Below are positions 7,827 through 16,573 of a DNA stretch of 26,240 bases, in pieces; position 1 is the stretch's first letter, and every line of letters starts with the position of its first letter. The stretch is from NCBI GenBank assembly GCA_031376455.1, contig JANMDU010000085.1, positions 1 through 26,240 of the forward strand, in the 5' to 3' direction. The position numbers and the translations under genes are program-made. The notes under the pieces were generated by a model, which saw only the letters and a program-made list of their open reading frames with translations, did not search any database and was not told the origin of the DNA. The stretch comes from JANMDU01 sp031376455 (GTDB lineage: Bacteria > Pseudomonadota > Gammaproteobacteria > Burkholderiales > Burkholderiaceae_C).

Positions 7827-8638
7827 GCCGCATTCAACCCTGTATGGCCGCTTTGAAGGCTCAAAACCGCCAAGCGCTGATTCCCTACGTGACCGCTGGC
7901 TTCCCGTATCGAGACATCACGCCTGATTTGATGCACGCCATGGTCGGCGCAGGCGCAGACATCATTGAGCTAGGCGTGCCGTTCTCTGATCCGTCAGCCG
8001 ACGGCCCGGTGATTCAAAAAGCGGGCGATCGCGCATTGGCTTTGGGCATCGGCATGACGCAAGTGCTGGAGATGGTCAAAACCTTTCGCACCAAAGATAC
8101 CAACACGCCTGTCGTGCTCATGGGTTATGCCAATCCTGTAGAGCGGTATGACATTAAACACGGCACAGATGCATTCATCCGCGATGCGGCAGCGGCGGGC
8201 ATCGATGGTGTGCTCATTGTGGACTATCCACCCGAGGAATGCGTGGAGTTTGCTACGAAATTAAGAGCGAATGACTTAGATTTGATTTTCCTGCTTGCCC
8301 CAACATCAACGGAAAAGCGAATGAAACTCGTTGGCTCTCTGGCCAGTGGCTATGTGTATTACGTCTCGCTCAAAGGCGTCACAGGCTCTGGCGCACTAGA
8401 CACGCAAGCAGTGGCCGCTGCCGTTCCGCGCATCAAGCAATTCGTCAACGTGCCTGTTGGTGTGGGCTTCGGCATCCGCGATGCAGCTTCTGCTAAAGCC
8501 GTAGCAGCAGTTAGCGATGCAGTGGTGATTGGCAGCCGTTTGATCCAGTTGATTGAAGATCAACCTCACGAAAAAGTGGCATCGACCGCCGCACACTTCT
8601 TGCGCGATATCCGCACTGCGCTAGACTCTCAAAATTGA
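7823..8638 (+). CDS. trpA: Tryptophan synthase alpha chain
   Basis: TrpA cleaves indole-3-glycerol phosphate to indole and glyceraldehyde-3-phosphate. The 271-residue TIM barrel has catalytic Glu49 in IIELGVPFSDP and Asp60 in SADGP, at the same numbers as in E. coli. The YYVSLKGVTG loop and the GVGFGI phosphate site are also present. The start chosen is the ATG overlapping the trpB stop by 4 bases, with GGAG at 7811-7814 as ribosome site. A frame open further upstream (to 7763) lies inside trpB and has no support. accD follows after 14 bases, so one transcript probably carries all these genes. Confidence 0.97.
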   Translation: MSRIQPCMAALKAQNRQALIPYVTAGFPYRDITPDLMHAMVGAGADIIELGVPFSDPSADGPVIQKAGDRALALGIGMTQVLEMVKTFRTKDTNTPVVLMGYANPVERYDIKHGTDAFIRDAAAAGIDGVLIVDYPPEECVEFATKLRANDLDLIFLLAPTSTEKRMKLVGSLASGYVYYVSLKGVTGSGALDTQAVAAAVPRIKQFVNVPVGVGFGIRDAASAKAVAAVSDAVVIGSRLIQLIEDQPHEKVASTAAHFLRDIRTALDSQN

Positions 8639-8652
8639 TACAGGAGACGAAG

Positions 8653-9525
8653 ATGTCTTGGCTAGAAAAACTTCTCCCATCCAGAATCGAGCAAACTGAT
8701 CCGACAGAGCGCCGCTCCGTGCCCGAAGGTCTCTGGACGAAATGTCCGGCCTGTGAAGCAGTGCTTTTCAAAACCGATTTAGAACACAGCCAAATGGTTT
8801 GCCCCAAATGTGGTCACCATCACCGTATTGGCGCGCGCGCTCGGCTCAATGCATTTTTAGACGCTGAAGGGCGTTATGAAATTGGCCAAGAAGTCATCCC
8901 CGTCGATGCACTCAAATTCAAAGACAGCCGCAAATACCCAGAGCGCTTGAAGCAAGCCATGAACGAAACCGGCGAGACGGATGCATTGATCGTAATGGGC
9001 GGTGCGATCCATAGTCTAGAAGTCGTCGTCGCCTGTTTCGAATTTGATTTCATGGGCGGCTCCATGGGCTCGGTGGTGGGCGAGCGCTTTGTGCGCGGCG
9101 TGCATACCGCGATTGAGCAAAAAGTGCCCTTCCTCTGCTTCACAGCTACAGGAGGTGCGCGCATGCAAGAAGGCTTGCTCTCGCTGATGCAAATGGCCAA
9201 AACTAATGCCGCACTCACTCGGCTTGCCAAAAAAGGCTTGCCATACATCAGCGTGCTCACCGACCCCACCATGGGCGGCGTCAGTGCGGGCTTTGCCTTC
9301 GTGGGCGATGTCGTCATCGCCGAACCCAAAGCTTTGATTGGCTTTGCTGGCCCTCGTGTGATTGAAAATACCGTGCGCCAGACCTTGCCTGAAGGCTTTC
9401 AGCGCGCCGAATTCTTAGTAGAAAAAGGTGCTGTGGATTTCATTTGCGATCGCCGAGAGCTAAGCCTAAAAGTAGCTTCTGTGTTGTCGATGCTTCAGCG
9501 CCAGCCATCCGACGCTGTTGCATAA
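8653..9525 (+). CDS. accD: Acetyl-CoA carboxylase carboxyltransferase subunit beta
   Basis: AccD, with AccA, transfers the carboxyl group from biotin on BCCP to acetyl-CoA to give malonyl-CoA. The 290-residue protein starts WLEKLLPS. It has an N-terminal zinc ribbon with Cys31, Cys34, Cys50 and Cys53. The crotonase-like carboxyltransferase core follows, with TGGARMQEG and DPTMGGVSAGFAF. AGGAGA at 8642-8647 precedes the ATG at a good distance, so this start is firm. Location directly after trpA is the usual Burkholderiales arrangement. The expected next gene, folC, is absent; a LON-domain gene takes its place. Confidence 0.97.
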   Translation: MSWLEKLLPSRIEQTDPTERRSVPEGLWTKCPACEAVLFKTDLEHSQMVCPKCGHHHRIGARARLNAFLDAEGRYEIGQEVIPVDALKFKDSRKYPERLKQAMNETGETDALIVMGGAIHSLEVVVACFEFDFMGGSMGSVVGERFVRGVHTAIEQKVPFLCFTATGGARMQEGLLSLMQMAKTNAALTRLAKKGLPYISVLTDPTMGGVSAGFAFVGDVVIAEPKALIGFAGPRVIENTVRQTLPEGFQRAEFLVEKGAVDFICDRRELSLKVASVLSMLQRQPSDAVA

Positions 9526-9545
9526 ATTATTTTTTTACGTTGGCC

Positions 9546-10178
9546 GTGATTCTGAACAATCTCCCGCTCTTCCCCCTAGGCTCGGTGCTTTACCCTGGCT
9601 CAGTGTTGCCGCTGCGTATTTTCGAGGTGCGCTATCTGGACATGATCCGTCGTTGTATTGAAAACGGTGCGCCGTTTGGCATTGTCAGCTTGACTCAAGG
9701 CGTGGAAGTTGCAAAGCCTGACCAAAGCGAAGCATTCGCACAGGTTGGAACACTGGCTGTCATCACAGAGCATGAAGCGCCCCAGCCCGGCCTGCGCGTG
9801 ATTCGCTGCTTAGGCCAGCAACGCTTTCGCACTTCGCGGATCGAGCGCTTAAAACACGGCCTTTGGGTTGCCGATGTGAGCTACTTGCCTGAAGACAGCG
9901 TAGTCGCCGTGCCGCAAGAGCTCAATATCTGCCGCGTTTTGTTTGAAAGTGTCTTAGCCCGAATGCCTGCGGATACGCAGGCTGATCTATTCAGAGGCCA
10001 AGCGGGTGAGCCGCAATTGTCCGATTGCAGCTGGCTAGCTAACCGCTGGTGTCAGCTTTTGCCACTGCCTCTAGAGATGAAGCAACGCCTGCTAGAGCTC
10101 GATAGCCCGTTGATCCGCTTAGAGCTGGTCAGCGACTTGTTAGATAAGCTGGGCCTAAACACGCCCAACGCTTCATGA
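9546..10178 (+). CDS. LON substrate-binding-domain protein
   Basis: This stand-alone protein of about 210 residues contains only the Lon N-terminal (PUA-like) domain. LPLFPLGSVLYPGSVLPLRIFE and RYLDMIR at the start are its hallmark, and FGIV, GTLAVI and RCLGQQRF follow. No AAA+ or Ser-Lys protease part is present, so it is not a protease. Such proteins are common but poorly understood and presumably bind unfolded peptides. The start is uncertain. The GTG at 9546 is preferred, with a TTG at 9540 also possible, and neither has a clear ribosome site. It lies 20 bases after accD and ends just before the hairpin at 10192. Confidence 0.85.
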   Translation: MILNNLPLFPLGSVLYPGSVLPLRIFEVRYLDMIRRCIENGAPFGIVSLTQGVEVAKPDQSEAFAQVGTLAVITEHEAPQPGLRVIRCLGQQRFRTSRIERLKHGLWVADVSYLPEDSVVAVPQELNICRVLFESVLARMPADTQADLFRGQAGEPQLSDCSWLANRWCQLLPLPLEMKQRLLELDSPLIRLELVSDLLDKLGLNTPNAS

Positions 10179-10191
10179 ATACTATAAAATC

Positions 10192-10236
10192 AATAGCACT
10201 CCGCGCACATTCCATGGCGGCGATGTGCTATTTTTT
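10192..10236 (+). terminator. Long hairpin with T tract closing the trp-accD-LON run
   Basis: AATAGCAC (10192-10199) pairs with GTGCTATT (10225-10232), and CCGC (10201-10204) can pair with GCGG (10217-10220) inside it. A run of T and then C follows to 10236. An alternative inner stem, GCACAT (10205-10210) with ATGTGC (10223-10228), shares the right arm. This is a credible Rho-independent terminator 13 bases after the LON gene. It sits immediately before the polysaccharide locus. Confidence 0.65.
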
Positions 10237-10250
10237 CTCATAAATCTGTT

Positions 10251-10811
10251 GTGAAACGCTGTTTTGATCTTGTTTTAGCACTAGTGGCTTTATCGATACT
10301 CATCTGGCCGATGATCATCGTCGCTATTGCTGTGCGCCTGACCTCCAAAGGTCCAGCGCTGTATTGGTCAGACCGCGTAGGGAAAGACAACGCGATCTTC
10401 AAAATGCCCAAATTCAGAAGCATGCGCACAAACACACCCGCAGTCGCCACACATTTGCTAGAAAAACCCGAAGCTTGGCTCACGCCAATCGGTTCATTCA
10501 TCCGCAAAACCAGCCTCGATGAGCTCCCTCAGCTTTGGTGCATCCTGCGTGGCGACATGAGCTTTGTAGGCCCGCGACCTGCTCTTTTTAATCAACACGA
10601 CTTGATCGCCTTGCGCACAAGCCAAGGCGTTCACACCCTCGTTCCAGGTCTTACAGGTTGGGCTCAAATCAATGGGCGCGATGAGCTCAGCATTGCTGAA
10701 AAAGTGAGCTTCGATGTAGCCTACCTGCGTTCTAATCACATCAGTCTAGATATCAAAATTATTTGCCGCACACTCTTACAAACTCTCAGTTCACAAGGTG
10801 TCTCACACTGA
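10251..10811 (+). CDS. Small monotopic phosphoglycosyl transferase (bacterial sugar transferase family)
   Basis: At 186 residues this matches the catalytic core of the PglC/WcaJ superfamily, which transfers a sugar-1-phosphate from a UDP-sugar to undecaprenyl phosphate. That is the first membrane step of O-antigen or capsule assembly. Residues 5-28 are a hydrophobic re-entrant helix with a Trp-Pro kink (19-20). KFRSMRTN (54-61), the Asp90-Glu91 catalytic dyad in SLDELPQLW, GDMSFVGPRP (101-110) and PGLTGWAQINGR (132-143) are all present. The start is GTG with no obvious ribosome site. Because a WbpM-type dehydratase follows directly, the sugar is probably a 2-acetamido-2,6-dideoxyhexose such as QuiNAc or FucNAc; that is inference. 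Confidence 0.92.
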   Translation: MKRCFDLVLALVALSILIWPMIIVAIAVRLTSKGPALYWSDRVGKDNAIFKMPKFRSMRTNTPAVATHLLEKPEAWLTPIGSFIRKTSLDELPQLWCILRGDMSFVGPRPALFNQHDLIALRTSQGVHTLVPGLTGWAQINGRDELSIAEKVSFDVAYLRSNHISLDIKIICRTLLQTLSSQGVSH

Positions 10812-10812
10812 G

Positions 10813-12765
10813 ATGGCCACCCCGAAAAATATGGTCGTATCACAGAGAGGCATAGATGTGCTGCTTGGCTTGCCGCGTAGCGCCAAGAAGACTGTTGCCA
10901 TCGTCGCGGACTCCGGGCTTTGTATTCTCACGGTTTGGCTGGCCATTTGTTTTCGATTCGAAAGTTGGATCATCTTGTCTGGATATCACTGGCTTGCTGT
11001 TACATTGTCGATTGGATTAGCAATTCCATTGCTCACGGTGTTTGGTTTTTATCATACGGTCATTCGCTTCGTGGGCCGCCAGACCATCATTGCCGCAGTG
11101 AGTGCGATTAGCATCTACACGATTGCCTACAGCGCAATATTCACCGCCTACAGCTTTCCTCTAGTCCCGCGCACCATCGGCGTACTTCAGCCCTTACTTT
11201 TATTAGTTGGCTTGGCTCTTACGCGTTTGATAGCGAGTCAATTGCTCGGGAATCACGTTTTTGCAAATTCGACGGACGAGATGCAGCCGGGTGTATTGAT
11301 TTACGGTGCAGGAAAATCTGGTCAGCAACTTGCTGAATCATTAAAAAGTACCGGGCAAACACGCGTTGTTGGCTTTTTGGATGATGACGTTAACTTACAA
11401 AATGCTTCGATTGCCAATGTCCGAGTGCACAGTCCGAGCCAAGTCCGTCACCTGACGGAGCAATACAAAATACGCGATGTTTTGCTCGCTATGCCGAGAA
11501 TTGAACGACGTCGTCGTAACGAGATTATCAAACTGCTAGGCAACACCAAACTCGCCATTCGAACACTTCCGAGCCTCACGGATTTAGCGCGAGGAACGAT
11601 CAGCGAAACAGATTTACGGCAACTTGATATTGAAGATTTGCTTGGTCGTGATTCTGTTGCGCCCATTGCGAGTTTATTGGCGAAAAATAACCGTGATAAA
11701 ACAGTGTTGATCACAGGTGCTGGTGGATCTATCGGCAGCGAGCTGAGTCGCCAAATTGCCGCACAGTCACCCAAGCGATTGATTTTGCTAGAACTCAGTG
11801 AATTTGCACTTTACTCAATTTGCGATGAATTAAGCGAGAAATATTCCCAGCCCTCTCTCTCTATCGAGGTGATTCCAATTTTGGCCAACGTCATGGATGC
11901 TCCGCGCATCGAACAACTGATGGAGCACTACAAGCCAGATACTGTGTATCATGCCGCTGCGTACAAACACGTCCCTCTTCTTGAAAGTAATTGCATAGCG
12001 GGCATACTAAACAATGTGCTGGGCACATGGAATGTCTCGCACGCTGCCCTAGCGCATCAAGTCTCCGATATGGTGTTAATCAGCACTGACAAAGCCGTTC
12101 GCCCCACAAGCGTCATGGGTGCGAGTAAGCGCGTGTGCGAATTGATCCTTCAGGCTTTGGCTACGGAGCATCAAACGAAGAGTCAATCGACACGGTTCTG
12201 TATGGTCAGATTTGGAAATGTATTGGGCTCATCCGGATCTGTTGTACCAAAATTCCGTCAACAAATCCGATCTGGCGGGCCCATCACTCTCACGCATGCG
12301 GACATTGAGCGCTACTTCATGACCATCCCTGAAGCAGCGCAGCTTGTCATGCAAGCTGCTGCAATGGGCGAGGATCATAAGTCTGGTGCGTATGTTTATC
12401 TTCTCGACATGGGTGATGCGGTAAAAATTTATGATTTAGCAAGCAGCATGATTCAGTTGAGCGGCTTGACCATGAAGGACGCAACCCACCCTGATGGCGA
12501 TATTGCTATCGCCATCACAGGTCTTCGGCCAGGCGAGAAACTTTATGAAGAATTACTGATTGAAGGCGCGCCCGTCAAAACGCAACACGCTAAAATTTTG
12601 CTTGGTGATTCAGAGAGGGTTGAGTACGAAAGATTGCATCATTTTGTCGAACTCCTCAAAACTTTGCACTGTGACACTGATGCTCAAATGATAAAAAAAG
12701 TGTTTACCAAGCACTTCGGCGACAAGATTAACTGGATCGATTCTGGTCATAAAAAAGCGTTTTAA
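10813..12765 (+). CDS. Membrane nucleotide-sugar 4,6-dehydratase, WbpM/CapD type
   Basis: This 650-residue protein has four membrane helices in about residues 28-145. A first nucleotide-binding fold follows (LIYGAGKSGQQ, 162-172), then a long SDR domain starting at TGAGGSIGSE (301-310). The catalytic segment is STDKAVRPTSVMGASK (424-439). Met435 stands where ordinary SDRs have tyrosine, with Lys439 kept, which is the signature of WbpM-like UDP-GlcNAc 4,6-dehydratases. LRPGEKLYEELL is also conserved. The likely product is UDP-2-acetamido-2,6-dideoxy-xylo-4-hexulose. The ATG two bases after the previous stop is preferred; a GTG at 10798 and an ATG at 10831 are possible. The neighbours support a role in making the initiating sugar. 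Confidence 0.93.
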   Translation: MATPKNMVVSQRGIDVLLGLPRSAKKTVAIVADSGLCILTVWLAICFRFESWIILSGYHWLAVTLSIGLAIPLLTVFGFYHTVIRFVGRQTIIAAVSAISIYTIAYSAIFTAYSFPLVPRTIGVLQPLLLLVGLALTRLIASQLLGNHVFANSTDEMQPGVLIYGAGKSGQQLAESLKSTGQTRVVGFLDDDVNLQNASIANVRVHSPSQVRHLTEQYKIRDVLLAMPRIERRRRNEIIKLLGNTKLAIRTLPSLTDLARGTISETDLRQLDIEDLLGRDSVAPIASLLAKNNRDKTVLITGAGGSIGSELSRQIAAQSPKRLILLELSEFALYSICDELSEKYSQPSLSIEVIPILANVMDAPRIEQLMEHYKPDTVYHAAAYKHVPLLESNCIAGILNNVLGTWNVSHAALAHQVSDMVLISTDKAVRPTSVMGASKRVCELILQALATEHQTKSQSTRFCMVRFGNVLGSSGSVVPKFRQQIRSGGPITLTHADIERYFMTIPEAAQLVMQAAAMGEDHKSGAYVYLLDMGDAVKIYDLASSMIQLSGLTMKDATHPDGDIAIAITGLRPGEKLYEELLIEGAPVKTQHAKILLGDSERVEYERLHHFVELLKTLHCDTDAQMIKKVFTKHFGDKINWIDSGHKKAF

Positions 12766-12771
12766 ACCGAT

Positions 12772-14007
12772 ATGCAACCTATTCGTTTCAGCTTGATCGT
12801 TCCTACTCGCGAGCGTATTGGCACTCTAAGATTTTGTTTGCAAACACTAACAACTCAGACCTATAAAAATCTAGAAATCATTGTTTCAGATAACGCCAGC
12901 ACGGATGGTACAGAAGCCTATGTCAAATCTTTGTCAGATCCTCGCATTCGCTACGTGAACACAGGACAACGGCTTGGCATGAGCCAAAACTGGGAGTTTG
13001 CTCTGAAGCATGCTACTGGAGACTGGATCGGTTATGTTGGCGATGACGATGGGCTGCTACCTGGGTGTTTTGAGAAAATTCAAAAACTCATCGAAACGAC
13101 ACAGGCAAAGGCAATCCGCACCCGCGCCTGCTCATATATCTGGCCGAACGCGCAACCGCGGGGTGATCACTTAGCCATGAACGTACCTCTTGGCAAAACA
13201 CACCAATGGCGCAAAAGCTCGCATTGGATTGATAAAGCACTTGCTGGACACGTCAATTACTCTGAACTTCCGATGCTCTACAACGGAGGCTTTGTTCAGA
13301 AAAGCTTACTTGACGATTTTTCTCAGATGCACGGGCAGGTGTTCTTTTCTCGTATCCCAGATGTTTATTCCGGAATGCTCATTGCTAGTCTCGTCGATGA
13401 GTATGTTTACTCTACTGAACCCGTTGCCATCAATGGGACATCAGCGTCGAGCACCGGATACGCCCAGTTCAGAGCGCAAGACATTAACGGCGCGCCTAAA
13501 CAGCACAGTGATCCAAGCTTCCTGTTTGCAAAGGAGGCAAATCTTTCCTTTCACGCGAGCCTGCCACTTATGCGGGACGGCGATATACCAAAATCGCTTC
13601 AGGCGCTGATATTTGAGTCTTATGCACAAGTTGCTGATCGCATACCCGCGATGACGCACGTGCCGCCCCTCCAAGTAGCACAAGGCATTTTGAATTCAAG
13701 GCACAGCATGCCGTCAGAATTGATGGCTGAATGGACCGATGACTTTAGAAAAAAACACAGTATCTCTGACGCATCACAAATAAAAAGTCCGAGGCTCAAG
13801 AGAATCTTAAATTTGCTCAGATTCATCTTCTACCGTGTTTCGCTGGTACGTCATTCATTTTTTTTCGATGACCTGAACGGCTCTGTTCCAGATATTTTTG
13901 CAGCGAGTGTCGTGGCAGGAAATATTCGCAGAACCCAACCCCAATACTTTTGGAATGTCGCATCACATTTGTTCAAAACATATCTTCGAACTAACAAAAC
14001 TCTGTGA
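12772..14007 (+). CDS. GT2 family glycosyltransferase, paralog A
   Basis: This inverting glycosyltransferase is of GT-A fold and 411 residues long. SLIVPTRER (7-15) begins the nucleotide-binding half, VSDNASTDGT (38-47) follows, and Asp91-Asp92-Asp93 in YVGDDDG is the metal/sugar-nucleotide DxD. The C-terminal half (about 120-411) is not a standard module to me. It carries YVYSTEPVAINGTSASSTG, which is almost repeated in the next gene. The short hydrophobic patch near 352-362 is too weak to call a membrane anchor. It starts 6 bases after the dehydratase and ends in a TGATG overlap with its paralog. Donor and acceptor sugars are unknown. It presumably extends the lipid-linked glycan. Confidence 0.88.
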   Translation: MQPIRFSLIVPTRERIGTLRFCLQTLTTQTYKNLEIIVSDNASTDGTEAYVKSLSDPRIRYVNTGQRLGMSQNWEFALKHATGDWIGYVGDDDGLLPGCFEKIQKLIETTQAKAIRTRACSYIWPNAQPRGDHLAMNVPLGKTHQWRKSSHWIDKALAGHVNYSELPMLYNGGFVQKSLLDDFSQMHGQVFFSRIPDVYSGMLIASLVDEYVYSTEPVAINGTSASSTGYAQFRAQDINGAPKQHSDPSFLFAKEANLSFHASLPLMRDGDIPKSLQALIFESYAQVADRIPAMTHVPPLQVAQGILNSRHSMPSELMAEWTDDFRKKHSISDASQIKSPRLKRILNLLRFIFYRVSLVRHSFFFDDLNGSVPDIFAASVVAGNIRRTQPQYFWNVASHLFKTYLRTNKTL

Positions 14008-15194
14008 TGCGCATGAATCATCCGTTCACCATCATTATTCCCACGCGCGAACGAGCCGAGACACTTCAGCACACCATTCGCTCATGCTTGGCACAAGACT
14101 ACGATAATTTGCAAATCGTTGTTTCAGACAACGCAAGCGCGGACAATACGCGCGATGTTGTCCTTTCTGCCAACGACGCACGCATTCAGTACATCAATCC
14201 GGGCCGCAGAGTCTCGATGATGGAAAATTTCGAGTTTGCGTTTTCGCACGTCACTCAAGGGTATGTATTGTCATTGGGGGATGACGACGCGCTGACACGG
14301 AACTCAGTCAGTCAAGCCAATCAGATCATCAACGAAACATCAACACAGGCCCTGATTTCAGATTTTTCCCACTACTTTTGGCCCAACGTCAATGGGCCTG
14401 CTGCAGGGCAACTGATTTACTCAAGGAAAAAAGGTTATGAGGCGCGTAGATGTAAACCAGACCTACATCAAGTGCTCTACGGAAGGCGCGCCTTTAACCA
14501 CCTACCCTGCGTCTACTATGGCTATATCAATGCAAAGGTTTTGACTCGACTTCGCCGAATGCACGGCAAGTTGTTCGCTTCCAATATTGTTGATTTGTTT
14601 TCTTCGGTAGCATTATCTCTGCTGCTTGACGACTATGTTTTCTCGCATGAGCCGCTGGCAATCAATGGCACATCCAACCGAAGCAACGGTGCTGCCTTCA
14701 TGCAAATCAGCCAGGATTCAGGGGAGAAAAATCTCTGGTTTCGAGAAAACAGCACGACATCGTTGCCACCGTTTCAAACGACGGGAAGTATCAAGATGAT
14801 GCTGGCAGAGGCTTGTCAAGCGATGTTGCAAATCAATTCACCCTTGTGTAGCGATTTTCAGCCGAACATGCGCTTGATGCTGGAGCAATCCCACTTAGAT
14901 GTGCAGCTTTATAAAAAATCGAATATCGATGCAAAACTCGTGGAAGAAATTAGTGCCAAATTAGGTTTCACCAATTTAAAACCAAATCAACTTCAAACAT
15001 TGATGGCATTCGCTGGGCTGTATTTAAATCGCCTGCCAAAATTCATCAATTCTGAGATTATCGATACACGCAAACTCGATGTACGCAACGTTGCAGATGC
15101 TTCAGAGCTATTGCAAAAGCAATTGTCTGAGCCTGCAAGCAGCTCGTTCGAGAAGATATCACTTCTATATCATAGGTTTAAAGCAACTCGCTAG
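14007..15194 (+). CDS. GT2 family glycosyltransferase, paralog B
   Basis: This 395-residue protein is collinear over its whole length with the preceding gene. It has IIIPTRERAETL (9-20), VSDNASADNT (39-48) and DDD at 92-94. HYFWPNVNG matches YIWPNAQP in the neighbour, and YVFSHEPLAINGTSNRSNG sits in the C-terminal half. The pair clearly arose by duplication but has diverged strongly, suggesting different linkages or acceptors. The ATG at 14007 shares one base with the upstream stop; ATG at 14013 or GTG at 14004 are alternatives. Its TAG stop lies in a CTAG shared with the flippase stop on the other strand. No terminator is visible after it. Confidence 0.88.
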   Translation: MRMNHPFTIIIPTRERAETLQHTIRSCLAQDYDNLQIVVSDNASADNTRDVVLSANDARIQYINPGRRVSMMENFEFAFSHVTQGYVLSLGDDDALTRNSVSQANQIINETSTQALISDFSHYFWPNVNGPAAGQLIYSRKKGYEARRCKPDLHQVLYGRRAFNHLPCVYYGYINAKVLTRLRRMHGKLFASNIVDLFSSVALSLLLDDYVFSHEPLAINGTSNRSNGAAFMQISQDSGEKNLWFRENSTTSLPPFQTTGSIKMMLAEACQAMLQINSPLCSDFQPNMRLMLEQSHLDVQLYKKSNIDAKLVEEISAKLGFTNLKPNQLQTLMAFAGLYLNRLPKFINSEIIDTRKLDVRNVADASELLQKQLSEPASSSFEKISLLYHRFKATR

Positions 15195-16567
15195 TGGTGC
15201 GACTTGGGTGCCAAATACTCTGAGACCCACCGCTTTGGAACAACGTGTTCAAGCCTATGGTCTTTGAGATACCAGTGCGCAAGCTCGTCTGGAAGCAAGC
15301 GTGTGTGCAACCATTTTTGCGACACGGTTGCATAGCCCAAATTGATGATCAACCATCCCAAGGCCGCAATCTCTAAATTTTGAAGCATTCCCGCAAAAAA
15401 ACAAATCGGTATCATTACAGTGCAAGCAACAATATTTTGCACAATTGAAAAATTTACCCAACCATGTGCTTGGGTAAGTGCATACGGCATCAAAGCAGTT
15501 GCGTTCAATGCCGAGCCAAGCGTTAGGATGCCCAATACCAAATAGATCTCTTTTGCAACATCGATGCTACCCGTATAAAGCCACAAAATGGGGAAAGAAA
15601 GCAAAGCGAGAAACAAAGCCAGAGGCCATATCAAGGCTGCATTTTTCCGGCATGCCGTGTGGTAGGTTCGCGTCAATTCCGCGAGCTGCGCCGGTTTGTC
15701 AGCGAGTTGACTGAGCACGGGGAGATACGCGTTGTAAATCGGTTGCGCAGGTTTAATGACTAACATAGCGATATTCCATGCCAGCATGTAATAACCAAAA
15801 CTGGTCAAACTCATGGTTGCACTCAAAATCAGTTTATCAATCTGCGTCAACAGCATGGCTAGCGTCGCGATTGCTAACATACCCAATGCGAATCGTGCCT
15901 GCTGCTTGATGATTCCGAAGTTCAAAGTACCTCGCTTTTTAGGTAAATAGAACTGCAAGGCCATGAACACAAAGCACAGATGCACGGCGCTAATCACAGC
16001 CTGCAATACAAAGAACTCTTCAACACCCATGCCTGCGAATCGAAGCATCAACAAGCACACAGCGACTCTCAGTATCGCAAACCCAGCAAAGATCGCGTTG
16101 AATGCAGCTTGATGTTGCAATCCCAGCAGGCCAGCACCATAAAACATGATCATGATTTGGATAGCCGCTTGGCCGCTAATCCAAGCTAAAGCATAAGTAA
16201 TGGTTGAAGGGGCGAGGCTATTTGCTCCCAACCAGCCGTCTGCAGCACCGAAAATGAATGCCACGGCAGAGGCACTGCCGACGACCAAAGCAATCAACAA
16301 GTTAAGAAAACCTAAGGTCTTAACAGTTGAGTTAATTTCAACATCTGAGATTTTCTGCGAGGCCAAGATAGCCAACTGACGCTGCAAAGCTGGCGACAAA
16401 CCCAAGTCGAACACAGCAATGACGCCCATCACAACATATGAAAAGCCCAAAAGGCCAAACGCATCGTTGCCAAGCAATCTAAGATAAAACGGAGCCGCAA
16501 TAATCGCCGACAACGCGATAATTGCGCTGCCAATGAAGTTGTATGTGGCGTTGCGGTCTCTAAGCAC
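15191..16567 (-). CDS. Oligosaccharide flippase (Wzx-like, MOP superfamily)
   Basis: This is a 458-residue integral membrane protein with about twelve to fourteen hydrophobic segments spread over its full length. The N-terminal NATYNFIGSAIIALSAIIAAPFYLR segment and FGLLGFSYVVMGVIAVFDLGLSPALQRQLA are typical of polysaccharide exporters of the MOP/MATE-like superfamily. It would flip undecaprenyl-diphosphate-linked oligosaccharides to the periplasmic face. It starts at GTG, 6 bases after the CmcI-like gene, and is the last gene of the minus-strand operon. No Wzy polymerase is visible nearby. Its stop overlaps that of the convergent GT2 gene. The family is secure; the substrate is only inferred from the context. 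Confidence 0.88.
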   Translation of the reverse strand: MLRDRNATYNFIGSAIIALSAIIAAPFYLRLLGNDAFGLLGFSYVVMGVIAVFDLGLSPALQRQLAILASQKISDVEINSTVKTLGFLNLLIALVVGSASAVAFIFGAADGWLGANSLAPSTITYALAWISGQAAIQIMIMFYGAGLLGLQHQAAFNAIFAGFAILRVAVCLLMLRFAGMGVEEFFVLQAVISAVHLCFVFMALQFYLPKKRGTLNFGIIKQQARFALGMLAIATLAMLLTQIDKLILSATMSLTSFGYYMLAWNIAMLVIKPAQPIYNAYLPVLSQLADKPAQLAELTRTYHTACRKNAALIWPLALFLALLSFPILWLYTGSIDVAKEIYLVLGILTLGSALNATALMPYALTQAHGWVNFSIVQNIVACTVMIPICFFAGMLQNLEIAALGWLIINLGYATVSQKWLHTRLLPDELAHWYLKDHRLEHVVPKRWVSEYLAPKSHH

Positions 16568-16573
16568 GCGTGG

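Noticed and set aside
10798..10812. GTG start five codons upstream for the WbpM-type dehydratase
   Set aside because: It overlaps the phosphoglycosyl transferase stop and gives no better ribosome spacing; the ATG at 10813 is simpler.
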